Shown here in pieces: positions 1-8,701 of a stretch of 45,665 bases of DNA (positions are counted from its first letter, which is position 1; every line of letters starts with the position of its first letter). The DNA lies in NCBI GenBank assembly GCA_023231105.1, contig JALNWB010000012.1:1-45665 (forward strand). The letters run 5' to 3'. The position numbers were made by a program, and so were the translations under genes. This DNA is from Ignavibacteriaceae bacterium. GTDB lineage: Bacteria > Bacteroidota > Ignavibacteria > Ignavibacteriales > Ignavibacteriaceae. The notes below the pieces were generated by a model. That model was not told the origin of the DNA, did no database searches, and saw only the letters and a list, made by a program, of their open reading frames with translations.

Positions 1-192
1 ACCTTGCCCAACACAATATTTCGTAAAAAAATTTTCTCTTTCTCTCCGAGCAAATGCTTTGGATGTTTCAGCAGTTACCTTCGGTCTTTTACCTTGAAGA
101 TATTGCCATTTGTAATAACTCTTTTTTACTCCGGCACCAAACTTCCATATTCCTTCTGGAATATATTTTTTTATTTTTTGAAGCAAGTTCAT
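1..192 (-). CDS. Partial SAM-dependent methyltransferase-like protein, N-terminal 64 residues
   Basis: An ATG at 192-190 on the minus strand opens a frame that stays open to the window edge, giving 64 residues and no stop. The fragment begins MNLLQKIKKYIPEGIWKF and ends RRERENFFTKYCVGQG. The end resembles the segment just before the glycine-rich SAM loop in methyltransferases of surface-polysaccharide clusters, but that loop itself lies outside the window. The gene starts 28 bases after the stop of the GT9 gene, with an AGAAAGA purine stretch before the start, so it is probably the next gene of the same operon. That the frame is coding is well supported by composition and context; the methyltransferase call is tentative. 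A role in sugar or lipid-linked glycan modification would fit the operon. Confidence 0.55.
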   Translation of the reverse strand, partial: MNLLQKIKKYIPEGIWKFGAGVKKSYYKWQYLQGKRPKVTAETSKAFARRERENFFTKYCVGQG

Positions 193-220
193 TAAATCTT
201 TCTTATTTATTATCAACAAT

Positions 221-1333
221 TTATAAAATGCGTTTTGGAACTTTTTCTTTAATAAGAAAATCTACTAATGTATTATATACTTTATCTGTGCTTAAACTAT
301 TCATACAAACATAATCAGGACATTTTCTTCCTGCATCTGTAAAACAATATTGTGTGTTAATGGGAGAACAAGAAATCCCCTGATGAATTTCAGCATGATG
401 TTTCCCAAATGGTTTTGAATATTCCGGATTTGTCGGTCCATAAATTGTGAAAGTTGATTTACCTAAAAAATTAGCAATATAGATTGGACCCGAATCATTG
501 CCGATTAATACTGAACAATCTTTGATATTTTCAATTAAACTTTCGATAGTTGAAGTTTCAGTCAATTTAAAATTTTCTTGGATTTCTTTTTTAATATCTG
601 CATGCAGAGAATCCACTTCAGTGATAAATTCAACTTCATATTGGGAAGATAGTCTTTGTGCCAACTCGTAATATTTTTTAATTCCCCATTCTTTTGCTTG
701 CCAACCGGCATGCGGATGAATCAAAATTTTTTGCGTTTCACCCGGCACGTGAGTAAATTCAAAAGAAAAATCGCCTTCAACCGGAATTACCATTTTAACA
801 ACATCCATATACATATCAATCAAGTGAGGAGTTTTTCTGAGTGGAGAATAATTATCATAAAGAGGTTTAAAATACTCTAAGTTCATTCCGATGATTTTTT
901 TTGAATATGATGAAGCTATCAAAGTAGCTGACGCAATTGTTCCGGTTAAATCATAAATAATTTCAGCACCAACTTCATTCAAAATTTTTTTAGCGGAATG
1001 ATTTGCAATTCTATTTTTCCAGAAATAATTATGCGGAATTGTTAAAATATCAATTGAAGGAAACGACATTTGAAATATTGGTTTTGCTTCAGGAAAACAA
1101 ATAAGAGAAATGGATTTGTCATTATGATATTCTACGATTTTCTTTATGGCGTGGATTGTAAATATTGAGTCTCCGATCTTGTGTAGTGAGATTACAATTA
1201 TTCTATTCACATCTGTGCTTTTAAAGAAAGACCGTAATCTTGAAATTTTACAGTAACTCCAAATAAATGATTTGACAAATATTTTAAGGGGATAAAATTT
1301 TTCAACAAAAGGAAGAATTTCAGTTTGACTCAT
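221..1333 (-). CDS. Glycosyltransferase family 9 (heptosyltransferase-like)
   Basis: A 370-residue GT9-family protein that probably adds a sugar to a lipid-linked or LPS-core glycan at the cytoplasmic face of the inner membrane. The N-terminal Rossmann-like half has the family signature SLHKIGDSIFT. The C-terminal half has GNDSGPIYIANFLGK followed by YGPTNPEYSKPFG, the nucleotide-sugar binding region. It ends in a cysteine-rich segment (ISCSP, QYCF, KCPDYVCM) common in this family. I chose the ATG at 1333 because it makes a 4-base ATGA overlap with the upstream flippase gene; an in-frame ATG at 1351 would overlap more and add six residues. It sits in the polysaccharide operon. The sugar it transfers cannot be read from sequence. 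Confidence 0.85.
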   Translation of the reverse strand: MSQTEILPFVEKFYPLKIFVKSFIWSYCKISRLRSFFKSTDVNRIIVISLHKIGDSIFTIHAIKKIVEYHNDKSISLICFPEAKPIFQMSFPSIDILTIPHNYFWKNRIANHSAKKILNEVGAEIIYDLTGTIASATLIASSYSKKIIGMNLEYFKPLYDNYSPLRKTPHLIDMYMDVVKMVIPVEGDFSFEFTHVPGETQKILIHPHAGWQAKEWGIKKYYELAQRLSSQYEVEFITEVDSLHADIKKEIQENFKLTETSTIESLIENIKDCSVLIGNDSGPIYIANFLGKSTFTIYGPTNPEYSKPFGKHHAEIHQGISCSPINTQYCFTDAGRKCPDYVCMNSLSTDKVYNTLVDFLIKEKVPKRIL

Positions 1334-2874
1334 TCGTAAATATACTTCCATGTTTTTGTTAACAAGTCTTTGGCAATATTCATCGTTTCGTCTTTGATCA
1401 TCAACGCGTTAACCAGATAAACAATAAAGAATAAACATATTTTCAGTAATGAAATAAAGCTTCCAATGGGGAATAGATATTGAGAAAATAATTCAACAAC
1501 AAGAAAGGATACAGTAGCGTTAACACAAGAAAGAAGAAATGACTCAAATAGCAAATTCATTTTTTTAAAATGTAATTTCTTTAAAACAATAGCCATCCCA
1601 AAAATGAAATAGAAAAAATAACTAAGCGAAGATGCCGCCGCTAATCCGTTTTGCTGGTATTTTTCAACTAAGAACAAACTTGCAGTTATTTTTATAACAA
1701 TTACTGTCAGCGAGCTTAACAATAACAATTTTACAGCAGCAATTCCAAACAAGAGTTTATTGATTATTGCGTAAGCGGCAAAAAAAACAAGACTCAATCC
1801 AAAAATCTTTAACACTTCTGCCGTCATGGTTACGTCGCGGTCATTAAAAACTCCGCGATGAAAAAATATTTCTATTACCGGTTGAGCATAAAAAATAAAA
1901 ACGATTGCTGATGGCACAAAGAAAAAGAAAGTTATCCGCAAGGAAGTATAAAATGAATCCTCTGTCTCATGAATTTTTCCTGCAGAAAATGTTTCAGAAA
2001 ATTTAGGAAAAATCGCGGTAGAAAATGCCATCGATAAAATTGATATTGGAATAAGATACACTGTTGTAGCATAGTTTAGCGCCGCTATTCCGCCTTGCTG
2101 AACCGAGGAGTAGAATAACCGATCAATAAAAATATACAGCTGCCCGAGCAGTTCAATAAATATGGTGATGAAAAAAATCTGAACAGGGAATTCTTTGAAG
2201 AACCCAATCTTCCCGTGTACCAAATCTTGCAGATGTATTTTGCTCCGCGCGAACATAAAAAGATACCCAGCCTGAAGTAAGGTACCTATAAAAAATCCGA
2301 TGGGGATGGAGTAAATATTATATTTTGCAGTAAACACCAGCACCACTACAATTATACTCAAATTAAGAAAAAGCTGCGACACAAATGCATTTTTAAAATC
2401 AAATTCAGCTTGAAGATAAGCAGATATAATTGCGATCAATCCGTTTAAGGGGATAGTTAACAGAATAATCTGTAATATTTTTTTTGCAATAAAAAACTCA
2501 GACACCGCCAATCCGCTGGTAAATAGTTTGAGTATGTTATCCGTTAAAAGGAAAAGCGCGAATGCGGTTAATAAACTTAAGATAAAAAAAAGAGCAAGTG
2601 CTTTGTTGAAGAAAATCCTCGCATCATTTTCTCCATGTTGATTTTTTGTTTTGTTATACTGAGGGATGAAAAAATTTTGGCCGACATATAAAATAAAGGT
2701 ATTAATAACGGTTGGAATTACGATGCTTAATAAATAAAGTTCATAAGATTGCCGAAGACCAAAACTATGAGCGAAAATAATTTCGCGAAACATCCCCAAA
2801 ATTTTATTTATTCCGCCAAAAAAAATTATTATTAATGAAGCACCGGTAACCGTTAAAAAGAATTTTTTAGGCAT
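1330..2874 (-). CDS. MurJ/MviN-family lipid-linked glycan flippase
   Basis: A 514-residue, strongly hydrophobic protein with about 12-14 predicted membrane helices. The N-terminus (ILGMFREIIFAHSFG) and the central segment IDRLFYSSVQQGGIAALNYA followed by IFPKFSE match the MviN/MurJ group of the MOP flippase superfamily, as does FFHRGVFNDRDV near residue 340. The family moves undecaprenyl-linked precursors across the inner membrane; MurJ itself flips lipid II. Here the gene lies between a nucleotide-sugar decarboxylase and a GT9 gene in a polysaccharide operon, so it may act as the Wzx-like repeat-unit flippase rather than the housekeeping MurJ. That is inference from position. It starts 7 bases after the UXS gene ends, and its stop overlaps the GT9 start (ATGA). 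Confidence 0.8.
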   Translation of the reverse strand: MPKKFFLTVTGASLIIIFFGGINKILGMFREIIFAHSFGLRQSYELYLLSIVIPTVINTFILYVGQNFFIPQYNKTKNQHGENDARIFFNKALALFFILSLLTAFALFLLTDNILKLFTSGLAVSEFFIAKKILQIILLTIPLNGLIAIISAYLQAEFDFKNAFVSQLFLNLSIIVVVLVFTAKYNIYSIPIGFFIGTLLQAGYLFMFARSKIHLQDLVHGKIGFFKEFPVQIFFITIFIELLGQLYIFIDRLFYSSVQQGGIAALNYATTVYLIPISILSMAFSTAIFPKFSETFSAGKIHETEDSFYTSLRITFFFFVPSAIVFIFYAQPVIEIFFHRGVFNDRDVTMTAEVLKIFGLSLVFFAAYAIINKLLFGIAAVKLLLLSSLTVIVIKITASLFLVEKYQQNGLAAASSLSYFFYFIFGMAIVLKKLHFKKMNLLFESFLLSCVNATVSFLVVELFSQYLFPIGSFISLLKICLFFIVYLVNALMIKDETMNIAKDLLTKTWKYIYE

Positions 2875-2880
2875 CTTAAA

Positions 2881-3825
2881 TTAAGGCAACACAAGATTTT
2901 TGAAGTACTCTATCGTAATTTTCAAACCCTCTGCGCGCCCTATCTTGGGCTGCCAGCCTAAAATGCGTTTGGCTTTTTCAATATTTGGCTGACGTACTTT
3001 TGGATCATCTTGCGGTAATGATTGGTAAATAATTTTACTTTTTGAGTCCATTATTTTTAATACTTCTTCGGCAAATTGTAGAATAGTTATTTCATCCGGG
3101 TTACCGATGTTCACCGGTTCAACTTCATCGGAAAGTAATAGCCGATAAATTCCTTCAACTAAATCGGAGACATAACAAAAACTGCGTGTTTGCGAGCCAT
3201 CTCCAAAAACAGTAATATCTTGTCCTCGTAACGCTTGACCTACAAACGCAGGCAAAGCTCGTCCATCGTCCAGACGCATACGAGGTCCATACGTATTAAA
3301 TATTCGAACGATGCGCGTTTCTACACCATGATAACGATGGTAAGCCATTGTAATTGCTTCGGCGAAACGCTTCGCTTCATCATACACGCCACGTGGACCA
3401 ATAGGGTTTACATTACCCCAATAAGTTTCTTCTTGTGGATGAATTTCAGGATCGCCGTAAACTTCTGATGTTGATGCTAAGAGAATACGAGCGTTCTTTT
3501 CTTTTGCTAATCCTAACACTTTATGAGTTCCCAAAGAACCGACTTTCAAAGTTTGAATCGGAAGTTTCAAATAATCAATTGGACTTGCAGGTGAAGCAAA
3601 GTGCAAAATGTAGTCAACGTCTCCCGGGACAAAAATAAAATTTGTAATATCGTGTTTTATAAAAGAAAAATTTTCATTACCGAATAGGTGACTGATATTA
3701 TTAAGATTTCCTGTTAAGAGATTATCAATGCAAACAACTTTCATCCCTTCAAAAAGCAATCTATCGCAAAGATGTGAACCTAAAAAACCCGCTCCACCTG
3801 TTACTACTGCTGTTTTTCCATTCAC
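2881..3825 (-). CDS. UDP-glucuronate decarboxylase (UDP-xylose synthase), extended SDR
   Basis: A 314-residue extended short-chain dehydrogenase that probably converts UDP-glucuronate to UDP-xylose with bound NAD+, giving a pentose donor for the glycosyltransferases nearby. Visible motifs are the NAD-binding TGGAGFLGSHL (residues 9-19), the STSEVYGDP segment near 120, and the catalytic YxxxK as Tyr148-Asp-Glu-Ala-Lys152. The context NPIGPRGVYDEAKR is characteristic of the UXS branch rather than of dTDP-glucose dehydratases or epimerases. NTYGPRM and RSFCYVSDLV follow as usual. Translation starts at GTG, forming a 4-base GTGA overlap with the Wzz stop; the nearby ATG is out of frame. It lacks the N-terminal transferase domain of ArnA-type enzymes. 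Confidence 0.88.
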   Translation of the reverse strand: MNGKTAVVTGGAGFLGSHLCDRLLFEGMKVVCIDNLLTGNLNNISHLFGNENFSFIKHDITNFIFVPGDVDYILHFASPASPIDYLKLPIQTLKVGSLGTHKVLGLAKEKNARILLASTSEVYGDPEIHPQEETYWGNVNPIGPRGVYDEAKRFAEAITMAYHRYHGVETRIVRIFNTYGPRMRLDDGRALPAFVGQALRGQDITVFGDGSQTRSFCYVSDLVEGIYRLLLSDEVEPVNIGNPDEITILQFAEEVLKIMDSKSKIIYQSLPQDDPKVRQPNIEKAKRILGWQPKIGRAEGLKITIEYFKNLVLP

Positions 3826-4967
3826 GATTTAATTTTCCTTTCCAAGTATTTGAATATCTCTTTTGTCTGGAAAACTGAAATAAGTAAAGAAAAGAGAGCG
3901 AAAAAAGCTGCTGCAAGTACTGTCGAAAATATTATACGAGGAGATGACGCTTTTTCCGGAGGGATTGCAACATCAAGAACTTCTACAGTCGGAAGGTCTC
4001 TGTTTTCTTGAATTTTCTCTTTAAAATATTGTTGCTGCAACATCAAATAAACTTCATTAAATATTTTAACGTCTCTTACAAGACTTGATAATTTAGCTGC
4101 CAAATTTGGAGCATCTGAAAAAGATAACAAGATATCCTGGTTTAAAGATTCCAACTTTTGGAGTTGATCTTTTAATTGCTCATGCTTTGAATGCAAAGAA
4201 ATAATTGACGGATTATTTTCATTTAAATTTTTTGACAGCAATCCTAAATTAATTTCCGTAGAAATCATTTCGCTTTTTATCTTAGCTGCAGCTTCAATAC
4301 TGGCTTTCATTTGTTCCGGTAAAGAAATGGTTTTATTCTTTGTTTGGAATTTCATTAAAGCGTTTTCGGAAGTATCCAGTTTGGTTTTTATATCCTTTAA
4401 CTGTTCTTCAATATAAATTCGCGCTTTCTTCGCTTTACTCGAAAGTTTTTCTCGATTGATTTTGTCTAACGCTTCAGCATAAGTATTAGAAATACTTGCT
4501 GAGAGATTTCGAATAGAATCTGATTGAGATAAAATTCTGCCAAATAGTGATGTTGAAACAGGAACCGAAAATTCGATAATCCCTTCTTTTGTAACTTCAA
4601 CTGAAAGGAGTTTCATCAATTTGTATGATGCTTCTTCTTCCGTTTCAGCATTTAAATAGTTACGTAATTTTAATTTTGAAACCACATATTCCGCAGCAGT
4701 TCGGCTCTTAATAATCTCTGCATAGAGTTGCGAATTTGCGCCTGACATATTTAGATTTGGCATGCCAATAATTTCGGAAGCCTGTAATAAACTTGATAGA
4801 CCATTAGTGTTGTTTTTTTCGGGAGGCAAAATGGAAATCCCGGAAGAAAAAGTTATCGGGTAAACTATTGTTAAAAACAAAACGTAAAAAAGAGTACCAA
4901 AAAAAGTTATAGAAAAAATTTTTTTTCGGTGCACAAAAGCAATTTGCAATAATTGATGAAAATTCAA
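3822..4967 (-). CDS. Polysaccharide chain-length determinant (Wzz/GNVR-type co-polymerase)
   Basis: A 381-residue inner-membrane protein with the classic layout of polysaccharide co-polymerases. There is a membrane helix near residues 17-38, a long periplasmic region rich in predicted coiled coil (about 165-290, including LSSKAKKARIYIEEQLKDI), and a second helix near 347-367 preceded by the proline-rich VAIPPEKASSPR. No C-terminal tyrosine-kinase domain is present, so this is the stand-alone form. It would set the length of the exported glycan and work with the Wza-type channel encoded just upstream. It begins 3 bases after that gene ends, and its TGA overlaps the GTG start of the UXS gene. 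The family is clear; the polymer is unknown. Confidence 0.85.
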   Translation of the reverse strand: MNFHQLLQIAFVHRKKIFSITFFGTLFYVLFLTIVYPITFSSGISILPPEKNNTNGLSSLLQASEIIGMPNLNMSGANSQLYAEIIKSRTAAEYVVSKLKLRNYLNAETEEEASYKLMKLLSVEVTKEGIIEFSVPVSTSLFGRILSQSDSIRNLSASISNTYAEALDKINREKLSSKAKKARIYIEEQLKDIKTKLDTSENALMKFQTKNKTISLPEQMKASIEAAAKIKSEMISTEINLGLLSKNLNENNPSIISLHSKHEQLKDQLQKLESLNQDILLSFSDAPNLAAKLSSLVRDVKIFNEVYLMLQQQYFKEKIQENRDLPTVEVLDVAIPPEKASSPRIIFSTVLAAAFFALFSLLISVFQTKEIFKYLERKIKS

Positions 4968-4970
4968 CGG

Positions 4971-6539
4971 TTACCTCCTCGAAGTAACAATAATAGCGAC
5001 TGCAGCAGTTATAACCGTTGCAACCTGTCCAACGATAAACAATGCATCTTTAGTAAAATCCCAAAACTTTGGAGGAGGCGGATTTTCGGGTATCCAGATT
5101 ATATCGCCCGGATATAATACATCTACATCATCTACATCAATCCATTCGCCCGAATTTGCCCGCACAACGCGTACATCAGATTCTACGGCGCGCCAACCAA
5201 AACCTCCGGCTAAATTAATATAATCTTTCACTTTTAAATTTTTGTCAAAAGGAATTTTTCCAGGCTGAACAACCTGCCCAATTAAATTGATATAATCTCT
5301 TTTTTCCGGAACAACTATTACATCATTTTTCCGAAGCAATATATCTTCATTTATATTTTTCTTTTCAAATATTTCTTGAAAATTAACTACAACTCTTCCC
5401 TTTGGTTGACGCGCTATAGCTTTAAGATAATCATATTCATCATCAGTCATATCTTTTCGAGCAAGAATTTTTAATCTTTCAAATTCTACATCAGTAGTAT
5501 CGCTTAATGTTCGACGATATAACGCAGCATCAGACAATGAAGCTTTAGGTAAAAAACCACCCGCGAGATAAATAATTTCACTTAATTTAGTCTCACCATC
5601 TTTAATTTTATATACTCCGGGATACTTAACAAAACCCTCAATAGTTACTATTTCATCCAATAAAAATTCAGGCAGGCTTCGTACAATAATCTTGTCTTTA
5701 TTTTGAAGAAGAAATTTTTTGGATTCTTCATAAGAGACAAAAAAACTTTTTTGCGTCTTATTATCATTGGCAAAGCGAATGATTTCAAGAGAATCTTTTT
5801 TTGCATTGGTTAAAAGTCCTCCTGCTAAATTTATAGCATCAAAAGCTGTCTCATTTTGTTTAAAGTTGTAAGTGGCGGAAAATTTCACATTCCCAAGAAC
5901 TAAAATAGTTTTATCCCCTCTATCGATATAGACAAAATCTCCTTCTTTCAAGAAAGGATTTTGATCTTTTTCATTCTTCCGAATAAAGGAAACAAAATCG
6001 TAATAACTGGTCTGATTGTTATCGCTAACAATTTTAATATTTCTTAAATCTGCGGAAAGATTTAGCAATTCCGTGTTGGCCAGCAAATCACTAAGATGTG
6101 CATTTGCAGGTAATGAGATAACGCTAGACTTTTTTACATCGCCGTATAGTCCGACTTTAATTTTTCGTATCTCTGCCAATGAGATAAAAATTTCAACATT
6201 CTTGTAAAATTTCTTTATCGAATTTTCTATTTTCTTTTTTGCTTCGGATAAAGTATTAGATTTTAAGTTGACTTCACCAACTTTGGGTATGTAAATGGTT
6301 CCTTCCTGACTGATGTTTGCTTTCCAGGCAATTTCATCTAATCCTTTGATTAAGATAAGTAAACTATCCCCGGGACCAACAAAATAGGTATCAGGATCAA
6401 TATACACAGCGGATTGGGTTTTGATAGGAAGAGCATTATCAATTTTTTCTTCTTGGGCAAACGTTTGCCAAGAAAAAAGCAGGGAGAAAAAGAAAATCCC
6501 TAAGAAATAAATGAGAGATGGCTTTCTCTTATTAATCAC
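4971..6539 (-). CDS. Polysaccharide export protein with SLBB domains (Wza-like)
   Basis: A 522-residue exported protein. The signal peptide spans about residues 1-29 and would be cleaved after TFA in QTFAQE. A Poly_export domain follows (YFVGPGDSLLI to about residue 130), then at least three SLBB-like beta-grasp repeats: near VLGNVKFSATYNF, near VTIEGFVKYPGVYKI and near INLIGQVVQPGKIPF, each followed by an (N/Y)LAGG(L/F) motif. A short hydrophobic segment (FIVGQVATVITAAVAIIV) sits at the C-terminus. Such proteins form the outer-membrane or periplasm-spanning export channel. It is the first gene of the minus-strand polysaccharide operon. The start codon is GTG with no better in-frame alternative. 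There is no lipobox cysteine, unlike E. coli Wza, so outer-membrane anchoring may differ. Confidence 0.87.
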   Translation of the reverse strand: MINKRKPSLIYFLGIFFFSLLFSWQTFAQEEKIDNALPIKTQSAVYIDPDTYFVGPGDSLLILIKGLDEIAWKANISQEGTIYIPKVGEVNLKSNTLSEAKKKIENSIKKFYKNVEIFISLAEIRKIKVGLYGDVKKSSVISLPANAHLSDLLANTELLNLSADLRNIKIVSDNNQTSYYDFVSFIRKNEKDQNPFLKEGDFVYIDRGDKTILVLGNVKFSATYNFKQNETAFDAINLAGGLLTNAKKDSLEIIRFANDNKTQKSFFVSYEESKKFLLQNKDKIIVRSLPEFLLDEIVTIEGFVKYPGVYKIKDGETKLSEIIYLAGGFLPKASLSDAALYRRTLSDTTDVEFERLKILARKDMTDDEYDYLKAIARQPKGRVVVNFQEIFEKKNINEDILLRKNDVIVVPEKRDYINLIGQVVQPGKIPFDKNLKVKDYINLAGGFGWRAVESDVRVVRANSGEWIDVDDVDVLYPGDIIWIPENPPPPKFWDFTKDALFIVGQVATVITAAVAIIVTSRR

Positions 6540-6581
6540 AAAAATATCTTTTTCCAGAAAAGTATTCCTAATAGATTCTGA

Positions 6582-6612
6582 TTGAATAAAAAATTTCTCC
6601 GCCGAAGGCGGA
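6582..6612 (-). terminator. Candidate Rho-independent terminator after ftsX
   Basis: The perfect palindrome TCCGCC-GAA-GGCGGA lies at 6598-6612. On the minus strand it is followed by GAGAAATTTTTTATTC. A 6-bp GC-rich stem and a T-rich tail fit a terminator for the FtsX transcript, about 145 bases past its stop. The promoter of the polysaccharide operon would then lie between here and 6540. The distance from the gene is longer than usual. Confidence 0.45.
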
Positions 6613-6755
6613 TTAATTTACGTGGTTGTTTAGGAATGTGTTCCTTCTTTTTCTCAGTTATATAACAAGTAAAAGGATAAATTCTCATTTGTAATTATTT
6701 TCCTAAATTTTATGTGTAAGATAGTAAATAGCAATAATCCGGCAAAAGTTTCGAT

Positions 6756-7604
6756 TCACAATTTTAAGGAGATTTTCCAGGAAGCGAAGAAACTACTGAC
6801 TAATCCCAATGCTGGACCTAATAGTAACAAAACAAAAGTGTTATTCATAAGGTGAGGGACTTGACTAAAGAAATAAATTCTAACAAAAATCTCAGAAGCA
6901 TAAAGAATAGAGATTGCTAAAAAACCGGAGACAAATCCAATAATCATCCCGTTAAATAAAAGTGGAAATTTAATAGTGAAAAGCGACCCACCGACTAATT
7001 TCATCGTCTCAATTTCTTCTTTCCTACTTTCAATAATTAAACGAATTGTTGAAAAAATGACGTAAAAGGCTATAATTGAAAGTACAATTCCCAACCCGGC
7101 GATATATTTTTGAAAAGTTTTCAAATAAAAAAGCATTTTTTCGTAAATGGCATTTGGGAAGACGGCGTCGTCAACTTCTTTAAACTTTTTTATACTTTTT
7201 AAAAGAGAAGAGAAATTTATATTTCCACCGCTCGCAGTTTTAACTATAAAGCTCGCCGGTAATGGGTTATAATCAAGAATAGTTCTAAAATCTTCACCGG
7301 TTTCTTTTACAAATTTTTCAGCGGCTTTTTCTTTTGAAACAAACTCAATTGATTGAACATTTTTAAGTTTTTCCAAATTACTTTTTAGATTCTCTTGCTG
7401 CACTTCAGTTAATCCGTCTTTTAAATAAACTTGTACTTCAAATTGATTTTGTAAATATGCCTCTATCGAATGAGAAATTTGTACGGACAAAAGCGAAATG
7501 GCGATCAATAATAATCCAACGGTAGTTGAACTTAAAGAGAAAAGGAACGATAACTTCGCTCTGCGATTTGAACGGATTGCTTCTTTAATTAAAAATAGTA
7601 TCAT
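6756..7604 (-). CDS. ftsX: Cell division permease-like protein FtsX
   Basis: A 282-residue membrane protein with FtsX topology. It has a short cytoplasmic N-terminus (FLIKEAIRSNRRAKLS), a first helix near residues 25-45, a periplasmic domain (about 46-165) with the family segment FEVQVYLKDGLTEVQQ and NPLPASFIVK, and three C-terminal helices. The segment RKEEIETMKLVGGS between the second and third helices is typical. FtsX pairs with the ATPase FtsE to couple divisome signals to peptidoglycan hydrolases; no ftsE is visible in this window. It is the last gene of a minus-strand run, one base after a small lipoprotein gene. Confidence 0.9.
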   Translation of the reverse strand: MILFLIKEAIRSNRRAKLSFLFSLSSTTVGLLLIAISLLSVQISHSIEAYLQNQFEVQVYLKDGLTEVQQENLKSNLEKLKNVQSIEFVSKEKAAEKFVKETGEDFRTILDYNPLPASFIVKTASGGNINFSSLLKSIKKFKEVDDAVFPNAIYEKMLFYLKTFQKYIAGLGIVLSIIAFYVIFSTIRLIIESRKEEIETMKLVGGSLFTIKFPLLFNGMIIGFVSGFLAISILYASEIFVRIYFFSQVPHLMNNTFVLLLLGPALGLVSSFFASWKISLKL

Positions 7605-7605
7605 A

Positions 7606-8109
7606 TTAGAAATTCGATTCGTCTATCCATCTTATTAATTTCCAGTTACCGGAAGTTGCTTCTCTTTTTAAGCTTACATTTACTCTCCCGTCAACTCGTA
7701 CAATGTCTGTCGGATTAAATGTTATCGTTAAGTTAAAACCTCGAACGATATTTGCTTCAGAAGAATCCTCTGTTGAAGCGATAATATTATTCCAAATTAA
7801 ATCAAAGCGTTCGGCATTTTGAAAGAGTCCGTGAGTAACTTTCATCTCCTCTTCCCTTCCCCAACTTACATCGAAACTTAAATCATAATCCCGGTAAGTA
7901 AACAAAAAATCGTCTCCAAGAATTTGTCCATAAATTGTTGTATCGCGAAACGTGTAGGCATATTGCAAATTCTGAAAAACTCCTTCAATTTTTGTTAAGT
8001 CGCCAACCGCCGATCCGGTTGATTCGCTTACGTCTAATGAAGGTGCAAAAGGATTTTTACATCCGGCGATGCTGATAAAAAAAAATAAAATTAAAATAAT
8101 TTTTTTCAT
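7606..8109 (-). CDS. Small predicted lipoprotein
   Basis: A 167-residue protein with a lipoprotein signal, MKKIILILFFFISIAGC, where IAGC is a good lipobox and Cys17 the probable lipidated residue. The mature part is about 150 residues, predicted mostly beta with scattered acidic residues, and contains DTTIYGQILGDDFLFTYRDY. It resembles the general NTF2-like fold of small periplasmic lipoproteins, but I cannot assign a family. It lies one base after a second lipoprotein gene, with which it shares general architecture. The two may be diverged paralogues, because both seem to carry a WxxIRWxD or WTIYLWRD-like C-terminal strand. Function unknown. Confidence 0.75.
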   Translation of the reverse strand: MKKIILILFFFISIAGCKNPFAPSLDVSESTGSAVGDLTKIEGVFQNLQYAYTFRDTTIYGQILGDDFLFTYRDYDLSFDVSWGREEEMKVTHGLFQNAERFDLIWNNIIASTEDSSEANIVRGFNLTITFNPTDIVRVDGRVNVSLKREATSGNWKLIRWIDESNF

Positions 8110-8110
8110 T

Positions 8111-8701
8111 TCAATTAGGTGAATAAAAACCTTTCAACTCGCTCCAACTTGCGTTCTGTGTACTTTTAATGTCACGCCACAAATAAATTGTCCAAACCTG
8201 GCGCGAATCACGAATCAAATTGAACTGAAGCTCGCCTTCAAAATTTTTTGATATTTCGTCATTATGAGGAACTACAAGAAAATAACTTGCCGTGTAAACT
8301 ATGCTATTATCACCTGAGAAGGAAGAATTCTCATTGTTTTTTGTAAAGGTAATTGGCAAATCCTTGGCAATATGAGAAATTAAATTATTGAAATACTGTT
8401 CTTCGTTTTTTTTTGACCAGCCTTCAAGCAAAACCGGATAGAGCGAACTTGAACCTGCAGAAGGAATAAATTGAAATTCTTTTCCTGAAAAAGAAGAATC
8501 CGAAAAGCAGTTTAAATAGTTTTGTACATTTTTTTCCGATAAAGAATTCGTAAAATTTTGCAAGAGAATTTCAGGCGAAACTGCCACTTCGTAGTTGGAT
8601 CTCGGTTGTTCAGGCCGTTCCGGCGTGCGGGCATTGAACAAATCACAACCGTTGAAAAAAAACATTAAAATGAAAAGGAAAACTACTTTTTCTTTTTGCA
8701 T
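8111..8701 (-). CDS. Small predicted lipoprotein, possible paralogue of the next gene
   Basis: A 196-residue protein with an N-terminal lipoprotein signal ending FFFNGC (Cys19). The proline-rich linker RTPERPEQPRSNYEV follows, then an alpha-plus-beta domain of about 155 residues beginning SPEILLQNFTNSLSEKNVQNYLNCF. The pattern of an early helix, the phrase YLNCFSD, and a final RQVWTIYLWRDIK strand suggests an NTF2/SnoaL-like fold. That is my reading of the pattern, not a match to a named family. The gene overlaps the end of the upstream methyltransferase gene by 19 bases. Role unknown; probably attached to the periplasmic face of a membrane. Confidence 0.72.
   Translation of the reverse strand: MQKEKVVFLFILMFFFNGCDLFNARTPERPEQPRSNYEVAVSPEILLQNFTNSLSEKNVQNYLNCFSDSSFSGKEFQFIPSAGSSSLYPVLLEGWSKKNEEQYFNNLISHIAKDLPITFTKNNENSSFSGDNSIVYTASYFLVVPHNDEISKNFEGELQFNLIRDSRQVWTIYLWRDIKSTQNASWSELKGFYSPN

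Noticed and set aside
4..314. Plus-strand open frames at the left end.
   Set aside because: They lie opposite the minus-strand methyltransferase fragment and the GT9 end and look like non-coding translation, rich in Phe, Leu and Ser.
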